This document shows positions 16,623 through 26,732 of a DNA stretch of 35,019 nt, in pieces. The DNA is taken from positions 1 to 35,019 of the forward strand of contig JAJFJG010000219.1 in NCBI GenBank assembly GCA_021774265.1. Reading direction: 5' to 3'. The stretch comes from Nitrosomonas sp. Lineage in GTDB: Bacteria > Pseudomonadota > Gammaproteobacteria > Burkholderiales > Nitrosomonadaceae. Under the pieces are notes generated by a model. It was not told the origin of the DNA. It was given only the letters and a program-made list of their open reading frames with translations, and did not search any database. Positions within the stretch are counted from its first letter, which is position 1; every line of letters begins with the position of its first letter. Made by a program: the position numbers and the translations under genes.

Positions 16623-17504
16623 ATGAACCACATTGAGCATCTCATTAAAAGCCTTTTTATCATGGCTTCAATGGTGGAAGCGCGAGATCCTTATACAGGT
16701 GGCCATTTGTGGCGCGTTTCTCAATACAGCCGTATCCTGGCTGAATACGGCGAGTTACCAACCAATATCGTTGCACGAATCGCTTTGGGCGGTTTTCTGC
16801 ATGATCTTGGAAAAATCAGCGTACCCGATGCAATATTGAATAAAGCGGGAAAGCTTTCGAACGAGGAATATGCGGTGATCAAAACCCATACGGAAGTTGG
16901 AGGTCGATTACTGTCTGGTCACCCATTGGCTGATCTCGTACGTTTCGCCGTGATTCAACACCACGAAACACCCGATGGGCTGGGATACCCTCAAGGCCTT
17001 GCAAACGAGCAGATCAGCATGGATGGAAGTATCGTCGGCATTTGTGATGCCTTTGATGCTATGACCAGCACACGACCATACCGCAAAGGTATGCTCGTAG
17101 AAAATGCCTTGGCTATCATTCAGGCCAATCTCGGCAAACAATTTCACCAAGAATGGGGAGAGAAATTCATTAAACTAGGTGAAGCAGGATTTCTGAATCA
17201 GATAGTTGGACATAGTGAAACCGGTATTCCATTGCAACAGTGTCCGATATGCGGCCCTACCATTGTTGTCAGCAAACACCATCAGCACGGCGATCATGTT
17301 TTTTGCCGTGCCTGCGGCAGTGAAGCGTTGGTCAAAAAAGTGGGATCAAACCTGGCAATCGAAGCAACAGGACAACATGGAACCCCTCGTGACCTCGAGC
17401 CGGAGGTCGACAACTATTTGCTCGATCATCTGGCTCAGGAGAGTAGCAAATATATTTCGGTCAACGCGACCCACTCCAAGTCGTTCTGGCATTGGCCATT
17501 TTGA
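16623..17504 (+). CDS. HD-GYP domain phosphodiesterase with C-terminal zinc ribbon
   Basis: 293 residues. The HD-GYP domain spans about 10-195: HD at 60-61 in GGFLHDLGKISVPDAIL, KTHTEVG, HHETPDGLGYP at 113-123, and DAFDAMTSTRPYRKG. HD-GYP enzymes hydrolyse cyclic di-GMP at a two- or three-metal centre. After it comes CPIC (207-210) and CRAC (228-231), a four-Cys zinc ribbon, unusual as an output for this domain; a receiver or GAF domain at the N-terminus is absent. The GYP motif reads DGLGYP instead of the common DGSGYP. The gene starts about 300 bp after the anti-sigma gene. Confidence 0.85.
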   Translation: MNHIEHLIKSLFIMASMVEARDPYTGGHLWRVSQYSRILAEYGELPTNIVARIALGGFLHDLGKISVPDAILNKAGKLSNEEYAVIKTHTEVGGRLLSGHPLADLVRFAVIQHHETPDGLGYPQGLANEQISMDGSIVGICDAFDAMTSTRPYRKGMLVENALAIIQANLGKQFHQEWGEKFIKLGEAGFLNQIVGHSETGIPLQQCPICGPTIVVSKHHQHGDHVFCRACGSEALVKKVGSNLAIEATGQHGTPRDLEPEVDNYLLDHLAQESSKYISVNATHSKSFWHWPF

Positions 17505-17694
17505 GCTATATCGGGAAAGACGGCTATCTCTTTTCAATTACGCAGGTGTTCATACTCTGCGGCTCTCGAGCGCCGCTACCACGTCTTTAATTTGCTGTTC
17601 GACAGCGATGGCCATGTAGCCGATTAGTTCGAGTACTAGGCTCGATTTTTGTTCCAACAAATCAATTAAAAAAATACTTGGGGTTTATTTTACG
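17505..17694. other. Short intergenic stretch
   Basis: No gene seen. A weak CGAG-TACTAGG-CTCG hairpin followed by ATTTTTG near 17625-17650 might be a terminator for the HD-GYP gene. Confidence 0.3.
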
Positions 17695-18156
17695 ATGATA
17701 ACGATTAAAATTATTAAGCCATTTCGTAATATTTTATTGCTTACCTTGTTTTTTTTAGCAATACCTTGGGTTTATGCAGAGCCTCCTAAGAATCTTGCCA
17801 ATCAGGGCTATAGTGTCGTTTCTTATTTTGAAAAAAATAAAGCGGAAATGGGACAAGCTAAATTTAGTGTTGAATATGAAGGTGAACTTCACTGGTTTGC
17901 TTCAGCAGATCAAGTAGAAACTTTCAATTCCGACCCTACAAGGTATCTTCCAATATTTGACGCTTTTTGCCCTTATAGTCTTACATTAGGGCGCCAGGTA
18001 CCCATTGACCCTACTAATTTTAAAATCGTTGCCAATCAATTGTTGCTATTTCATCTTAATGATGAATCAAATGGTCAAGAGGAATGGAATCGTTCTGGTA
18101 ACGAAGAGGAATTACTGCGTCGTGCAAGAGGTGCATTCTTATTGCTTGAGTTCTAA
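17695..18156 (+). CDS. Exported YHS-domain protein
   Basis: 153 residues with a signal peptide of about 28 residues ending VYA. The mature protein carries the YHS pattern: NQGYSVVSYFEKNKAEMG, a beta strand with FSVEYEGELHWFAS, then DPTRYLPIFDAFCPYSLTLG, in which the usual GGYC-x-YG site is altered to DAFCPYS. YHS domains often bind copper or other metals; the single Cys here keeps only part of the usual site. The next gene, a secreted sugar dehydrogenase, has its own ECF-like promoter. Confidence 0.75.
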   Translation: MITIKIIKPFRNILLLTLFFLAIPWVYAEPPKNLANQGYSVVSYFEKNKAEMGQAKFSVEYEGELHWFASADQVETFNSDPTRYLPIFDAFCPYSLTLGRQVPIDPTNFKIVANQLLLFHLNDESNGQEEWNRSGNEEELLRRARGAFLLLEF

Positions 18157-18160
18157 TTTA

Positions 18161-18189
18161 TGTAAGGAAATAAGAATAAAGACGACAAA
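18161..18189 (+). promoter_or_regulatory. ECF-type promoter element before the sugar dehydrogenase
   Basis: TGTAAGGAAA at 18161-18170, 13 bases, GACAAA at 18184-18189. One base differs from the other copies in the second block. The position would give a leader of roughly 25 nt before the ATG at 18218. Confidence 0.7.
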
Positions 18190-18217
18190 TACGTTTTAGT
18201 AGCGGGAGATGTTCAAA

Positions 18218-20326
18218 ATGAAACATTATTACTCAATCCTGTTTTCTCTGGTTTTGCTCAGCGCACCAATAGTGCTTCATGCGGCTGAAATCAATACCAG
18301 CTTTGAATTTAACAATACCAGCGGCTCTTTCACCTTAACAGAAAACGAAGCTTCTGCCGCATTTAGTGGTGGCGAAGCCAAATCAGTTGGAAATTTTTCT
18401 CTCTATCATAGCGGCGCTAATGCCTGGATGATTGCCCCTGGTGCAACAGGAAATATTGATTTTAATCCTCCAGCTCAAGAATTGACGGTTTTCTTCCGAA
18501 CTCAGAGCGGCAATAATTCCAGTACGCTGGATCTTCTGGATAGCGACGACCAGATTTTGGGCAGTTTCCTGGGCAACTCAGCAAGTTGGACAGAAATTAA
18601 TGCTTCCATGGCAATCTTAGGCAAACCGGTAGCCAAAATAATTCTTCGTAATCAGAGTGCCAGTGGCTATGCGGTATTGGATGATCTTCAGATTATCGCG
18701 TCGGAACCATCTACAGGGCGGCGCCTTGATGATCCGATCCCTGCTTCGATCCAAAAGAGCTCAATCCGGCTCAGACTGAAGCAAATAGCCAATGAACTGA
18801 CTGCACCAAACTGGGCGGTTTACGCTCCGGAAGATTCAAAGCATCTTTATGTGGTTGATCAAAACGGAAAACTTTGGCGTATTGATTTGACCACCGGCAA
18901 TAAAGAAGTCTTTCTGAATCTCTCTAACCTTCTGGTGTCTTTAGGGGCTTTTGGAAGTGGCACATTTGACGAGCGCGGCTTTCTTGGTTTTGCCTTTCAT
19001 CCCCAATATTCTGATAATGGCTTGCTGTATACCTATACTTCGGAACCGGCAGGAGAGCCGAGTGATTTTTCCACAATCCCTCCTGATTCCAGTGCGAATC
19101 ACCGCACAGTGATCCGGGAATGGCAGTTAAGTTCAACCAGCTCAGATCAAGCCGACGTGGTAGATGTTCGCGTGTTATTGACTGTGGACCAACCTCAGTT
19201 CAATCATAATGCTGGCGCACTTAATTTTGGCGCAGATGGCATGCTATATATCGCGTTGGGAGATGGTGGCGGTGCCGATGATCGCGATGATCAGGAATTT
19301 ATTGGCAGTCCAATGATCGGACATGGCATCAATGGCAACGGTCAAAATACCGCAAATCCTCTCGGTAGCTTGCTAAGAATTGATCCAACTGGAAACAATT
19401 CTAATAACGGTCAGTACGGTATTCCTAGCGATAACCCTTTTGTTGGTTCGGATACAATACTTGATGAGATTTATGCTTATGGTTTTCGTAACCCCTTCCG
19501 GTTTTCCTTTGATACCAAAACTAGTGCACTTGTTCTTGTGGATGTCGGCCAGAACGATATTGAAGAAGTTAATCTGATTCAGGCTGGCGGTAATTATGGC
19601 TGGGGACTGAAGGAAGGAAGCTTTCGTTTCGAGCCTAATGGCAACGATGCAGGATTTGTTACAAACGAGCCAGTTTCAGGAAATTTCGTTGATCCGGTTG
19701 TGCAGTATGATCACGATGAGGGCACTGCTATCATCGGTGGCTTTATTTATCACGGCAGTGCAATTCCCGCATTGCAACAAACTTATGTGTTTGGCGATGT
19801 AGCCAGAACAGGAGATGGCGATGGCCGGTTATTTTATACCGATGGATCTAAAATTATGGAATTGGATTTGACCGATCGCGATCAACCTGGTTTCTGGGTG
19901 CTTGGTTTCGGGCAGGATGCAGAAGGAGAGCTTTATGTGCTTGGCAACACGACCGGCACACCTTTTGAAACTACCGGAGCGGTTTACAAGTTGATTCCCA
20001 ATGCCCGTTTTGATACAACCTTCCTCGAAATACCCGCAGTAGATGTACAGATTGATAATGATTTTAGCGGCGTTTACCGGGCTCGGTTACAACTTGTAAC
20101 AGGAAGCGATCCGTTACGCTTTGAATTGATTCAGGCTGAAAAGCTGAGCGAAAATTTCCGTGGTGATAATGCTTCATTCAATAAAACTACGGGCGAGTTG
20201 AATCTTCCATTTATCGATATAACCGACACTAACAATAACATATCCACTTATGCGGCCGAGCTTCAATTGATTCCTGATCTACCGGTGCTGACTTTCGAGT
20301 TGAGACAAGCATTGCTTGTAAAATAA
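18218..20326 (+). CDS. Secreted PQQ-dependent sugar dehydrogenase family protein (GSDH fold)
   Basis: 702 residues from the ATG at 18218; GGGAG lies 10 bases upstream, while an in-frame ATG at 18209 is too close to it. Signal peptide about 1-22. Residues about 25-160 look like a beta-sandwich domain of unknown ligand. Residues about 185-580 match the soluble glucose/sorbosone dehydrogenase six-bladed propeller: DERGFLGFAFHPQY, FNHNAGALNFGADGMLYIAL, GDGGGADDRDDQ, YAYGFRNPFRFSFD and DVGQNDIEEVNL. The last 100 residues form another beta-rich module. PQQ-binding His and Arg/Asn positions are present in these motifs. The substrate may not be glucose. Confidence 0.85.
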   Translation: MKHYYSILFSLVLLSAPIVLHAAEINTSFEFNNTSGSFTLTENEASAAFSGGEAKSVGNFSLYHSGANAWMIAPGATGNIDFNPPAQELTVFFRTQSGNNSSTLDLLDSDDQILGSFLGNSASWTEINASMAILGKPVAKIILRNQSASGYAVLDDLQIIASEPSTGRRLDDPIPASIQKSSIRLRLKQIANELTAPNWAVYAPEDSKHLYVVDQNGKLWRIDLTTGNKEVFLNLSNLLVSLGAFGSGTFDERGFLGFAFHPQYSDNGLLYTYTSEPAGEPSDFSTIPPDSSANHRTVIREWQLSSTSSDQADVVDVRVLLTVDQPQFNHNAGALNFGADGMLYIALGDGGGADDRDDQEFIGSPMIGHGINGNGQNTANPLGSLLRIDPTGNNSNNGQYGIPSDNPFVGSDTILDEIYAYGFRNPFRFSFDTKTSALVLVDVGQNDIEEVNLIQAGGNYGWGLKEGSFRFEPNGNDAGFVTNEPVSGNFVDPVVQYDHDEGTAIIGGFIYHGSAIPALQQTYVFGDVARTGDGDGRLFYTDGSKIMELDLTDRDQPGFWVLGFGQDAEGELYVLGNTTGTPFETTGAVYKLIPNARFDTTFLEIPAVDVQIDNDFSGVYRARLQLVTGSDPLRFELIQAEKLSENFRGDNASFNKTTGELNLPFIDITDTNNNISTYAAELQLIPDLPVLTFELRQALLVK

Positions 20327-20408
20327 TCCCGCGCATTCGGTTATGGAATTACTCGAAAGCTATTCATACGGAATATTGTGTAAGCATTCATCGAACACCT
20401 TTTTTTTC

Positions 20409-22284
<1,876 letters not shown>

Positions 22285-22285
<1 letters not shown>

Positions 22286-22563
22286 TACTTTACCGAGGCC
22301 GGATAGCCAGCATTTTCGGTAGCTTTGGTCAATGCATCGACAGTGGTCTTGGCATCATCAAAGGAGACAACGGCTTCGAGTTTCTTATAGCTCACATTGA
22401 TCTCTTGCATGCCATCCACCTTAGAGAGCGCCTTCTTCACCGTGATAGGACAAGCGGCGCACGTCATGCCGGGTACAGACAGCGTGACCGTTTGGATAGC
22501 GGCCCATGCAGGTACAACAGCCAGAGTGGCGAAGAATGCAGCTATTGAGATAAGTTTTTTCAT
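22285..22563 (-). CDS. merP: Periplasmic mercury-binding protein MerP
   Basis: 92 residues: signal peptide of about 21 residues (AWA end), then one HMA domain with GMTCAAC (Cys 35 and 38) and the AGYP motif near the end. It captures Hg(II) in the periplasm and passes it to MerT or MerF. It lies 12 bp downstream of merT. Confidence 0.95.
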
Positions 22564-22575
22564 GGGAATCTCCTG

Positions 22576-22926
22576 TTAATAGAATAATGGAAGGATATAA
22601 GGGAAGGCCAACGCGACCACCACCAAGACAGCCACGATCCAGAAAATAATCTTGTAGGCGATCCTCACTCGAGGGATGGAACAGATCTCGCCGGGTTTGC
22701 AGGCTTGCACTGGACGAAAGATGTTGCGATACGCGAAAATCATAGCCACCAGCGCCGCGCCGATGAAGATCGGGCGATACGGTTCCAGTATGGTCAGATT
22801 GCCGATCCAGGCACCGCTGAATCCCAATGAGATCAACACCAGCGGCCCCAGACAGCAGGTGGAGGCAAGGATAGCGGCCAGTCCTCCAGCGACGAGGGCG
22901 CCATGCCTTTGTTGTGGCTCGGTCAT
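22576..22926 (-). CDS. merT: Mercuric ion transporter MerT
   Basis: 116 residues with three membrane helices (about 14-36, 48-66, 93-113). Cys pairs 24-25 (STCCLGPLV) and 76/82 (QACKPGEIC) match the positions known for transposon MerT. It moves Hg(II) inward. First gene of the mer operon, directly behind the operator. Confidence 0.95.
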   Translation of the reverse strand: MTEPQQRHGALVAGGLAAILASTCCLGPLVLISLGFSGAWIGNLTILEPYRPIFIGAALVAMIFAYRNIFRPVQACKPGEICSIPRVRIAYKIIFWIVAVLVVVALAFPYILPLFY

Positions 22927-22961
22927 GCATTTCTCCTTTTAAAAATTTCATGGGTTCCGTA

Positions 22962-22992
22962 AGATTACTTCCGTAGTCATGTACGGAGTCAA
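22962..22992 (-). promoter_or_regulatory. mer operator and merT promoter
   Basis: On the minus strand TTGACT (22992-22987) and TAATCT (22967-22962) are 19 bp apart, the over-long spacer that MerR-type activators need. The spacer contains the dyad CCGTAC-ATGA-CTACGG. This is the standard MerR-controlled promoter between divergent merR and merT. Confidence 0.92.
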
Positions 22993-22997
22993 GCGGT

Positions 22998-23402
22998 ATG
23001 GCGAATAATCTGGAAAATCTGACCATCGGCGCATTTGCTAAGGCGGGCGGAGTTAGTGTGGAAACGATCCGTTTTTATCAACGTAAAGGATTGTTGCTCG
23101 AACCGGACAAGCCCTATGGCAGCATTCGCCGTTATAACAACGGTGATGTGCAGCGCGTAAGGTTTGTAAAGTCTGCCCAACGGCTAGGTTTCAGCTTGAA
23201 TGAAATCAGTGAATTGCTACGATTAGAAGACGGCGTTCACTGCAATGAAGTCAGCTATTTGACTGAAATAAAACTGGAAGATGTGCGTAAAAAATTGGAA
23301 GATCTGACGCGCATGGAGGCTGCGCTATCTGCGCTTTTACGTGCCTGCCATACACGGAAAGGAAATGTTTCCTGCCCGATTATTGCGTCGTTGCAAAAAT
23401 GA
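22998..23402 (+). CDS. merR: Mercury-responsive regulator MerR
   Basis: 134 residues. Helix-turn-helix at 8-28 ([20 protein letters not shown]), then a dimerisation helix. Cys 82, 117 and 126 occupy the positions of the three Hg(II) ligands in well-studied MerR. It represses without and activates with Hg(II) from the divergent operator at 22962-22992. Confidence 0.96.
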   Translation: MANNLENLTIGAFAKAGGVSVETIRFYQRKGLLLEPDKPYGSIRRYNNGDVQRVRFVKSAQRLGFSLNEISELLRLEDGVHCNEVSYLTEIKLEDVRKKLEDLTRMEAALSALLRACHTRKGNVSCPIIASLQK

Positions 23403-23541
23403 GATAAGCTGCACAGCGCGGAGGTAACTAAGTGCCAAACATGGCATAGCGGGCAATTTTTTTCATTTAGTGACTTGAACCCGGTGTTGCCAGGGAATCG
23501 ATATCGATTTTGTGCCAAATCTTCCAAGTCTTCACGTCATA

Positions 23542-24477
23542 TTATTTGGCCCGGTAAATATCGGTTTGCGGATGAAACGCGTACCACGCAAACCAGAATA
23601 ACGTGATGCCGGGCAATGCGTTACCTTCCGCATCAAAAACTTCGGCAGATTTATAGTTGTGGCTATAGCGTACACGGATATTTTTTCCGGCCAATACGTC
23701 ACTTACCTCGCCTGAACCTTTAGCCAGTTCAACAAATGGGAAAGCCTTGGCTTCCCCGTCTAAAACCAAGCCTAATACTTGTTCCTTGGGATGATAGCCT
23801 TCTGAACGGAAACGTACCGGAAACATAATGCTGCTTTCTCTTTCATATCCGTCATAGGGATTCGCTTGATAATTACGGTTAAAACCGGTATTCGTATCCA
23901 GCACCAGCGTATCTGGATAGCGATTACGCCAATCGGCCCATGTGGTATGTGTAACAGCCACAGCGGGCAACAGCGTCCCTTTCATCGGCCCGGTTACTGC
24001 CTGTGATAGAATCTGTGACCACAATGATTGCGTCTGCCGATCATACATCAACACATCACTGTTATAGAGCAATCCCGATACACCGAACTGCAAAAACTTT
24101 CCCGCAACTTTTGCTTCTGAAGCCGTACCGGAACCGCACAAGGGACAATAAGTAATGATGACCCCTTCATCGCCAAAACGATCATTGACGATTTCATGCC
24201 AATTCAAAATTCTTAGGGGGTAAGCCTTGGCTATGCCATTACGCTTTAAAGCCAACACTTGATCCTCATCACGCAGGAAGTGTGCCTGCGTTGCTTTGAC
24301 AAACTTTGGATGATCCAGTGAGGGAATACCGTCCTTGGGTGGGCCTCCGGAGAAGATTTCTGCTTCCGGTATCAGCGCACCATCCAGAACAAAACCATTC
24401 ATGGAGGCTGCATTGGCAACTGTGCTTCCAATCAACAAAATAATGATCGCATATGCGGCTGAATATAATTTTTTCAT
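23542..24477 (-). CDS. DUF3179 domain-containing exported protein
   Basis: 311 residues from the ATG at 24477, which keeps nine bases after AGAGG; an ATG at 24486 overlaps the pstB stop. Signal peptide about 1-23 (VANA). The mature protein has the DUF3179 pattern: KAYPLRILNWHEIVND, ITYCPLCGSGTASEA with a CPLC pair, GVSGLLYNSDVLMYDRQT and SLWSQ. The family is widespread and of unknown function; the CPLC motif suggests redox or metal binding. Last gene of the arsM operon; in relatives I recall it often accompanies Pst-like transporters. Confidence 0.85.
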   Translation of the reverse strand: MKKLYSAAYAIIILLIGSTVANAASMNGFVLDGALIPEAEIFSGGPPKDGIPSLDHPKFVKATQAHFLRDEDQVLALKRNGIAKAYPLRILNWHEIVNDRFGDEGVIITYCPLCGSGTASEAKVAGKFLQFGVSGLLYNSDVLMYDRQTQSLWSQILSQAVTGPMKGTLLPAVAVTHTTWADWRNRYPDTLVLDTNTGFNRNYQANPYDGYERESSIMFPVRFRSEGYHPKEQVLGLVLDGEAKAFPFVELAKGSGEVSDVLAGKNIRVRYSHNYKSAEVFDAEGNALPGITLFWFAWYAFHPQTDIYRAK

Positions 24478-24482
24478 GGTTA

Positions 24483-25346
24483 TCATCCTCTTGCGCCGCT
24501 AATGTATGCGGCAGTCAGTTGGTGGGTAGGTGTTTCAAAAATATGCTGGCAAGGCCCAAACTCAACTAGACGGCCCGCCCGCTCCTTAACCCAGAAAAAA
24601 GCCGCATAATTCGCAATACGACGTGCCTGAGCCAAGTTATGTGTCACAATGACAATGGTATAGTGGCCACTTAGACGACTGATCAGGTCTTCCACCACTC
24701 CGGAAGCAAGGGGATCCAGCGCACTGCACGGCTCATCCATCAGTAGAATTTGTGGATTCAGCGCCAGTGCACGGGCGATACAAAGACGCTGTTGCTGGCC
24801 ACCCGACAGGCTAAGTGCAGCGGTATCCAAGCGATCGCATACTTCATCCCATAGACCAACATCACGCAACACCTGCTCACTGATCGCGTCAATTTCAGAG
24901 CCTCGCGTAACGCCATGTTCACGCAGTGGCAAAGAAAGATTGCGCCGGATGGAAAGAGGAAACGGAGTTGGCTTTTGAAACACCATACCGACTTTCCGCC
25001 TCAGAGCCTGCACATTGCTTTCGGCCGTATGAATATCTTGACCATCAACACGAATACGACCTCCAATCACACAATTTGGAATTAAATCGGTCAATCGGTT
25101 AATGGCTGACAAAAAACTCGTTTTACCACAACCAGAAGGACCGATCAGCGCAGTGATACAGCCACGGTAGATGTCTAATGTAACCTTATCAAACGCGGTC
25201 TTATCACCGTAGCGAAGTGAAACATTCTCAACCTCAATGACAGGCCGTGGGTCACAACAAACCGGGCCCACCTGTAGTGGTCCTAACGTAAAACTATTTT
25301 TTTCGTCGGATATGGCTTGAGTTGTTGCAGGCTTATTGGGATTCAT
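24483..25346 (-). CDS. pstB: Phosphate-type ABC transporter ATP-binding protein
   Basis: 287 residues. Walker A is GPSGCGKTS (69-77), Q-loop VFQKPTPFPLSI, signature LSGGQQQRLCIARALA, Walker B ILLMDEPCSALDP and VTHNLAQARRI. The KPTPFP element is characteristic of PstB. An N-terminal extension of about 35 residues carries a Cys pair (30-31). Its partner genes pstS, pstC and pstA have been reduced to one fused relic upstream, so the ATPase has no intact permease in this window. It might act with a permease elsewhere, or be decaying. Confidence 0.9.
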   Translation of the reverse strand: MNPNKPATTQAISDEKNSFTLGPLQVGPVCCDPRPVIEVENVSLRYGDKTAFDKVTLDIYRGCITALIGPSGCGKTSFLSAINRLTDLIPNCVIGGRIRVDGQDIHTAESNVQALRRKVGMVFQKPTPFPLSIRRNLSLPLREHGVTRGSEIDAISEQVLRDVGLWDEVCDRLDTAALSLSGGQQQRLCIARALALNPQILLMDEPCSALDPLASGVVEDLISRLSGHYTIVIVTHNLAQARRIANYAAFFWVKERAGRLVEFGPCQHIFETPTHQLTAAYISGARG

Positions 25347-25885
25347 ACTAAAATTGTCCTTCTACGTTGCCAGTCCTGCACAAGCTTCATGGCAAACATA
25401 TTAATACATAACAACATGGCCACCAGTACCAATGCCGAAGCATAAGCAGGGACATCACCACCTGTTACATTCATCGATAAATCAAAAATATGTAGTGTCA
25501 ACGCACGTCCGAAATCCAATAATGAGCCCGGCATCCGGTCGATATAACCACTGGTAAATAACAAAGCCGCCGTTTCCGCAACCGCACGCCCGATTTCCAG
25601 CAACAATACTGCCGCCAGCGTAGGTGCCGCAATGGGTAATAATATATGGATGAGCGCGCGCGATACCATTCCGATGTCAGCCGTGTCATTCAGGGTATCG
25701 TTGATGGCACGGGAAGTCTCTCCGGTTTGTACATCAATGCGCACGCCAAGATTCATGATCTCAAATCGTCGAGCCATTTCGCCCACTAATGGCGCCACGG
25801 TACTTGAACCTGTAGCACCAATCGCTCGGATGCGGCGTTTGCGCAAGTCAATCCGCCGAATCCAAGGATAAAGAACATAATGCAA
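25343..25885 (-). pseudogene. pstS-pstA deletion fusion
   Basis: About 60 residues resemble the start of a PstS-like phosphate-binding protein (GATGSSTVAPLVGEMARRFE, then DTADIGMVSRAL). They join directly to the C-terminal half of a PstA permease (HILLPIAAPTLAAVLLLEIG, RAVAETAALLFTSG). The rest of pstS, all of pstC and the front of pstA are missing, as after one large in-frame deletion. The pstS signal peptide (MFFILGFGGLTCANAASE from an ATG at 25878) is in a different frame, so there is also a frameshift. The 180-residue frame starts only at a TTG. Not expected to be functional. Confidence 0.8.
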
Positions 25886-25915
25886 ATTAATAAAAATTTT
25901 TGTTGTCTGACATGC

Positions 25916-26722
25916 TCATTTCTTCTTGTTCAATGCCCAGTCATAATTAAGAAACCTTATTTTGACACCTCCGGCAATCACTAATGCTTTAGCTTCAGGT
26001 GTATCGGTTAGGCTGTCCGCATAGTGGGCAAGAAACTGTTCCAATTTACGCCAACCTTTCCACCCTCGTTCAAAATCTTCCCGGTACCAATCGAAGATCT
26101 TTGACACTTCCAACCTTCCGGTTGCCACGTTATAACGATTACGTGACCGATCAGCCAAAAAAGCCCGCGTCACTGTCTCCAATTGCGACTCCAGTTTTGT
26201 GCCGACATAAGCTTCATTCAATAGCCCTGGACAACCAATGGATGCACAGTTTACGGCAAAGTGGATACGCGGATCATTGTAATCTCCTGGCTTGCGAATC
26301 ATGCCATGTTCAATATCATCCAGTGATAACATCTTGCCAAATAGCGGCACAAAACTCTTTTTCCAGGGACTTTGCAACAATGAGCCCAAATCCTTAATCG
26401 AATCCAGCTTTGGATAACGGGTAAGAATTAAATCTACGGTATAGGCGTTATACGAATTGATCAAAAAGGCTAACCGTTCTGACTGACTCCAGGTTGAAAA
26501 TTCATTTGCGTTGATCGCCGACAGCTGAGACAAATAAGTATGCAAAACCGCACGTTTTTGTAGAAAACCTGCGTAATCTACTTGGCTGGCTTGGCCATGA
26601 TTTATCATCTGAACATGATCGCGTAATAACCCATCCCAGATACCGTGATCAAATTTTGCGGCAACTACCGCATTTGCTGATACAAGCAGAACCCATGCTA
26701 AAAGCAATCGTTTCACTATCAT
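25916..26722 (-). CDS. DUF547 domain-containing exported protein
   Basis: 268 residues from the ATG at 26722, seven bases after AGGAG; another ATG two codons earlier is too close. Signal peptide about 1-22 (AVVAA). DUF547 pattern: FLINSYNAYTVDLIL, SPWKKSFVPLFGKMLSLDDI, EHGMIR, DPRIHFAVNCASIGCP and KIFDWYREDF. The Cys-x4-Cys (CASIGC) with nearby His is conserved in the family, and a transglutaminase/papain-like fold has been suggested for it. No substrate can be given. It lies 10 bp after the TMEM64-flavoprotein gene in the arsM operon. Confidence 0.85.
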   Translation of the reverse strand: MIVKRLLLAWVLLVSANAVVAAKFDHGIWDGLLRDHVQMINHGQASQVDYAGFLQKRAVLHTYLSQLSAINANEFSTWSQSERLAFLINSYNAYTVDLILTRYPKLDSIKDLGSLLQSPWKKSFVPLFGKMLSLDDIEHGMIRKPGDYNDPRIHFAVNCASIGCPGLLNEAYVGTKLESQLETVTRAFLADRSRNRYNVATGRLEVSKIFDWYREDFERGWKGWRKLEQFLAHYADSLTDTPEAKALVIAGGVKIRFLNYDWALNKKK

Positions 26723-26732
26723 AATCATTCTC

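Noticed and set aside
23433..23475. Terminator after merR (TGCCA-AACA-TGGCA, then a T-run)
   Set aside because: The T-run starts about 10 bases after the stem and the stem is only 5 bp.
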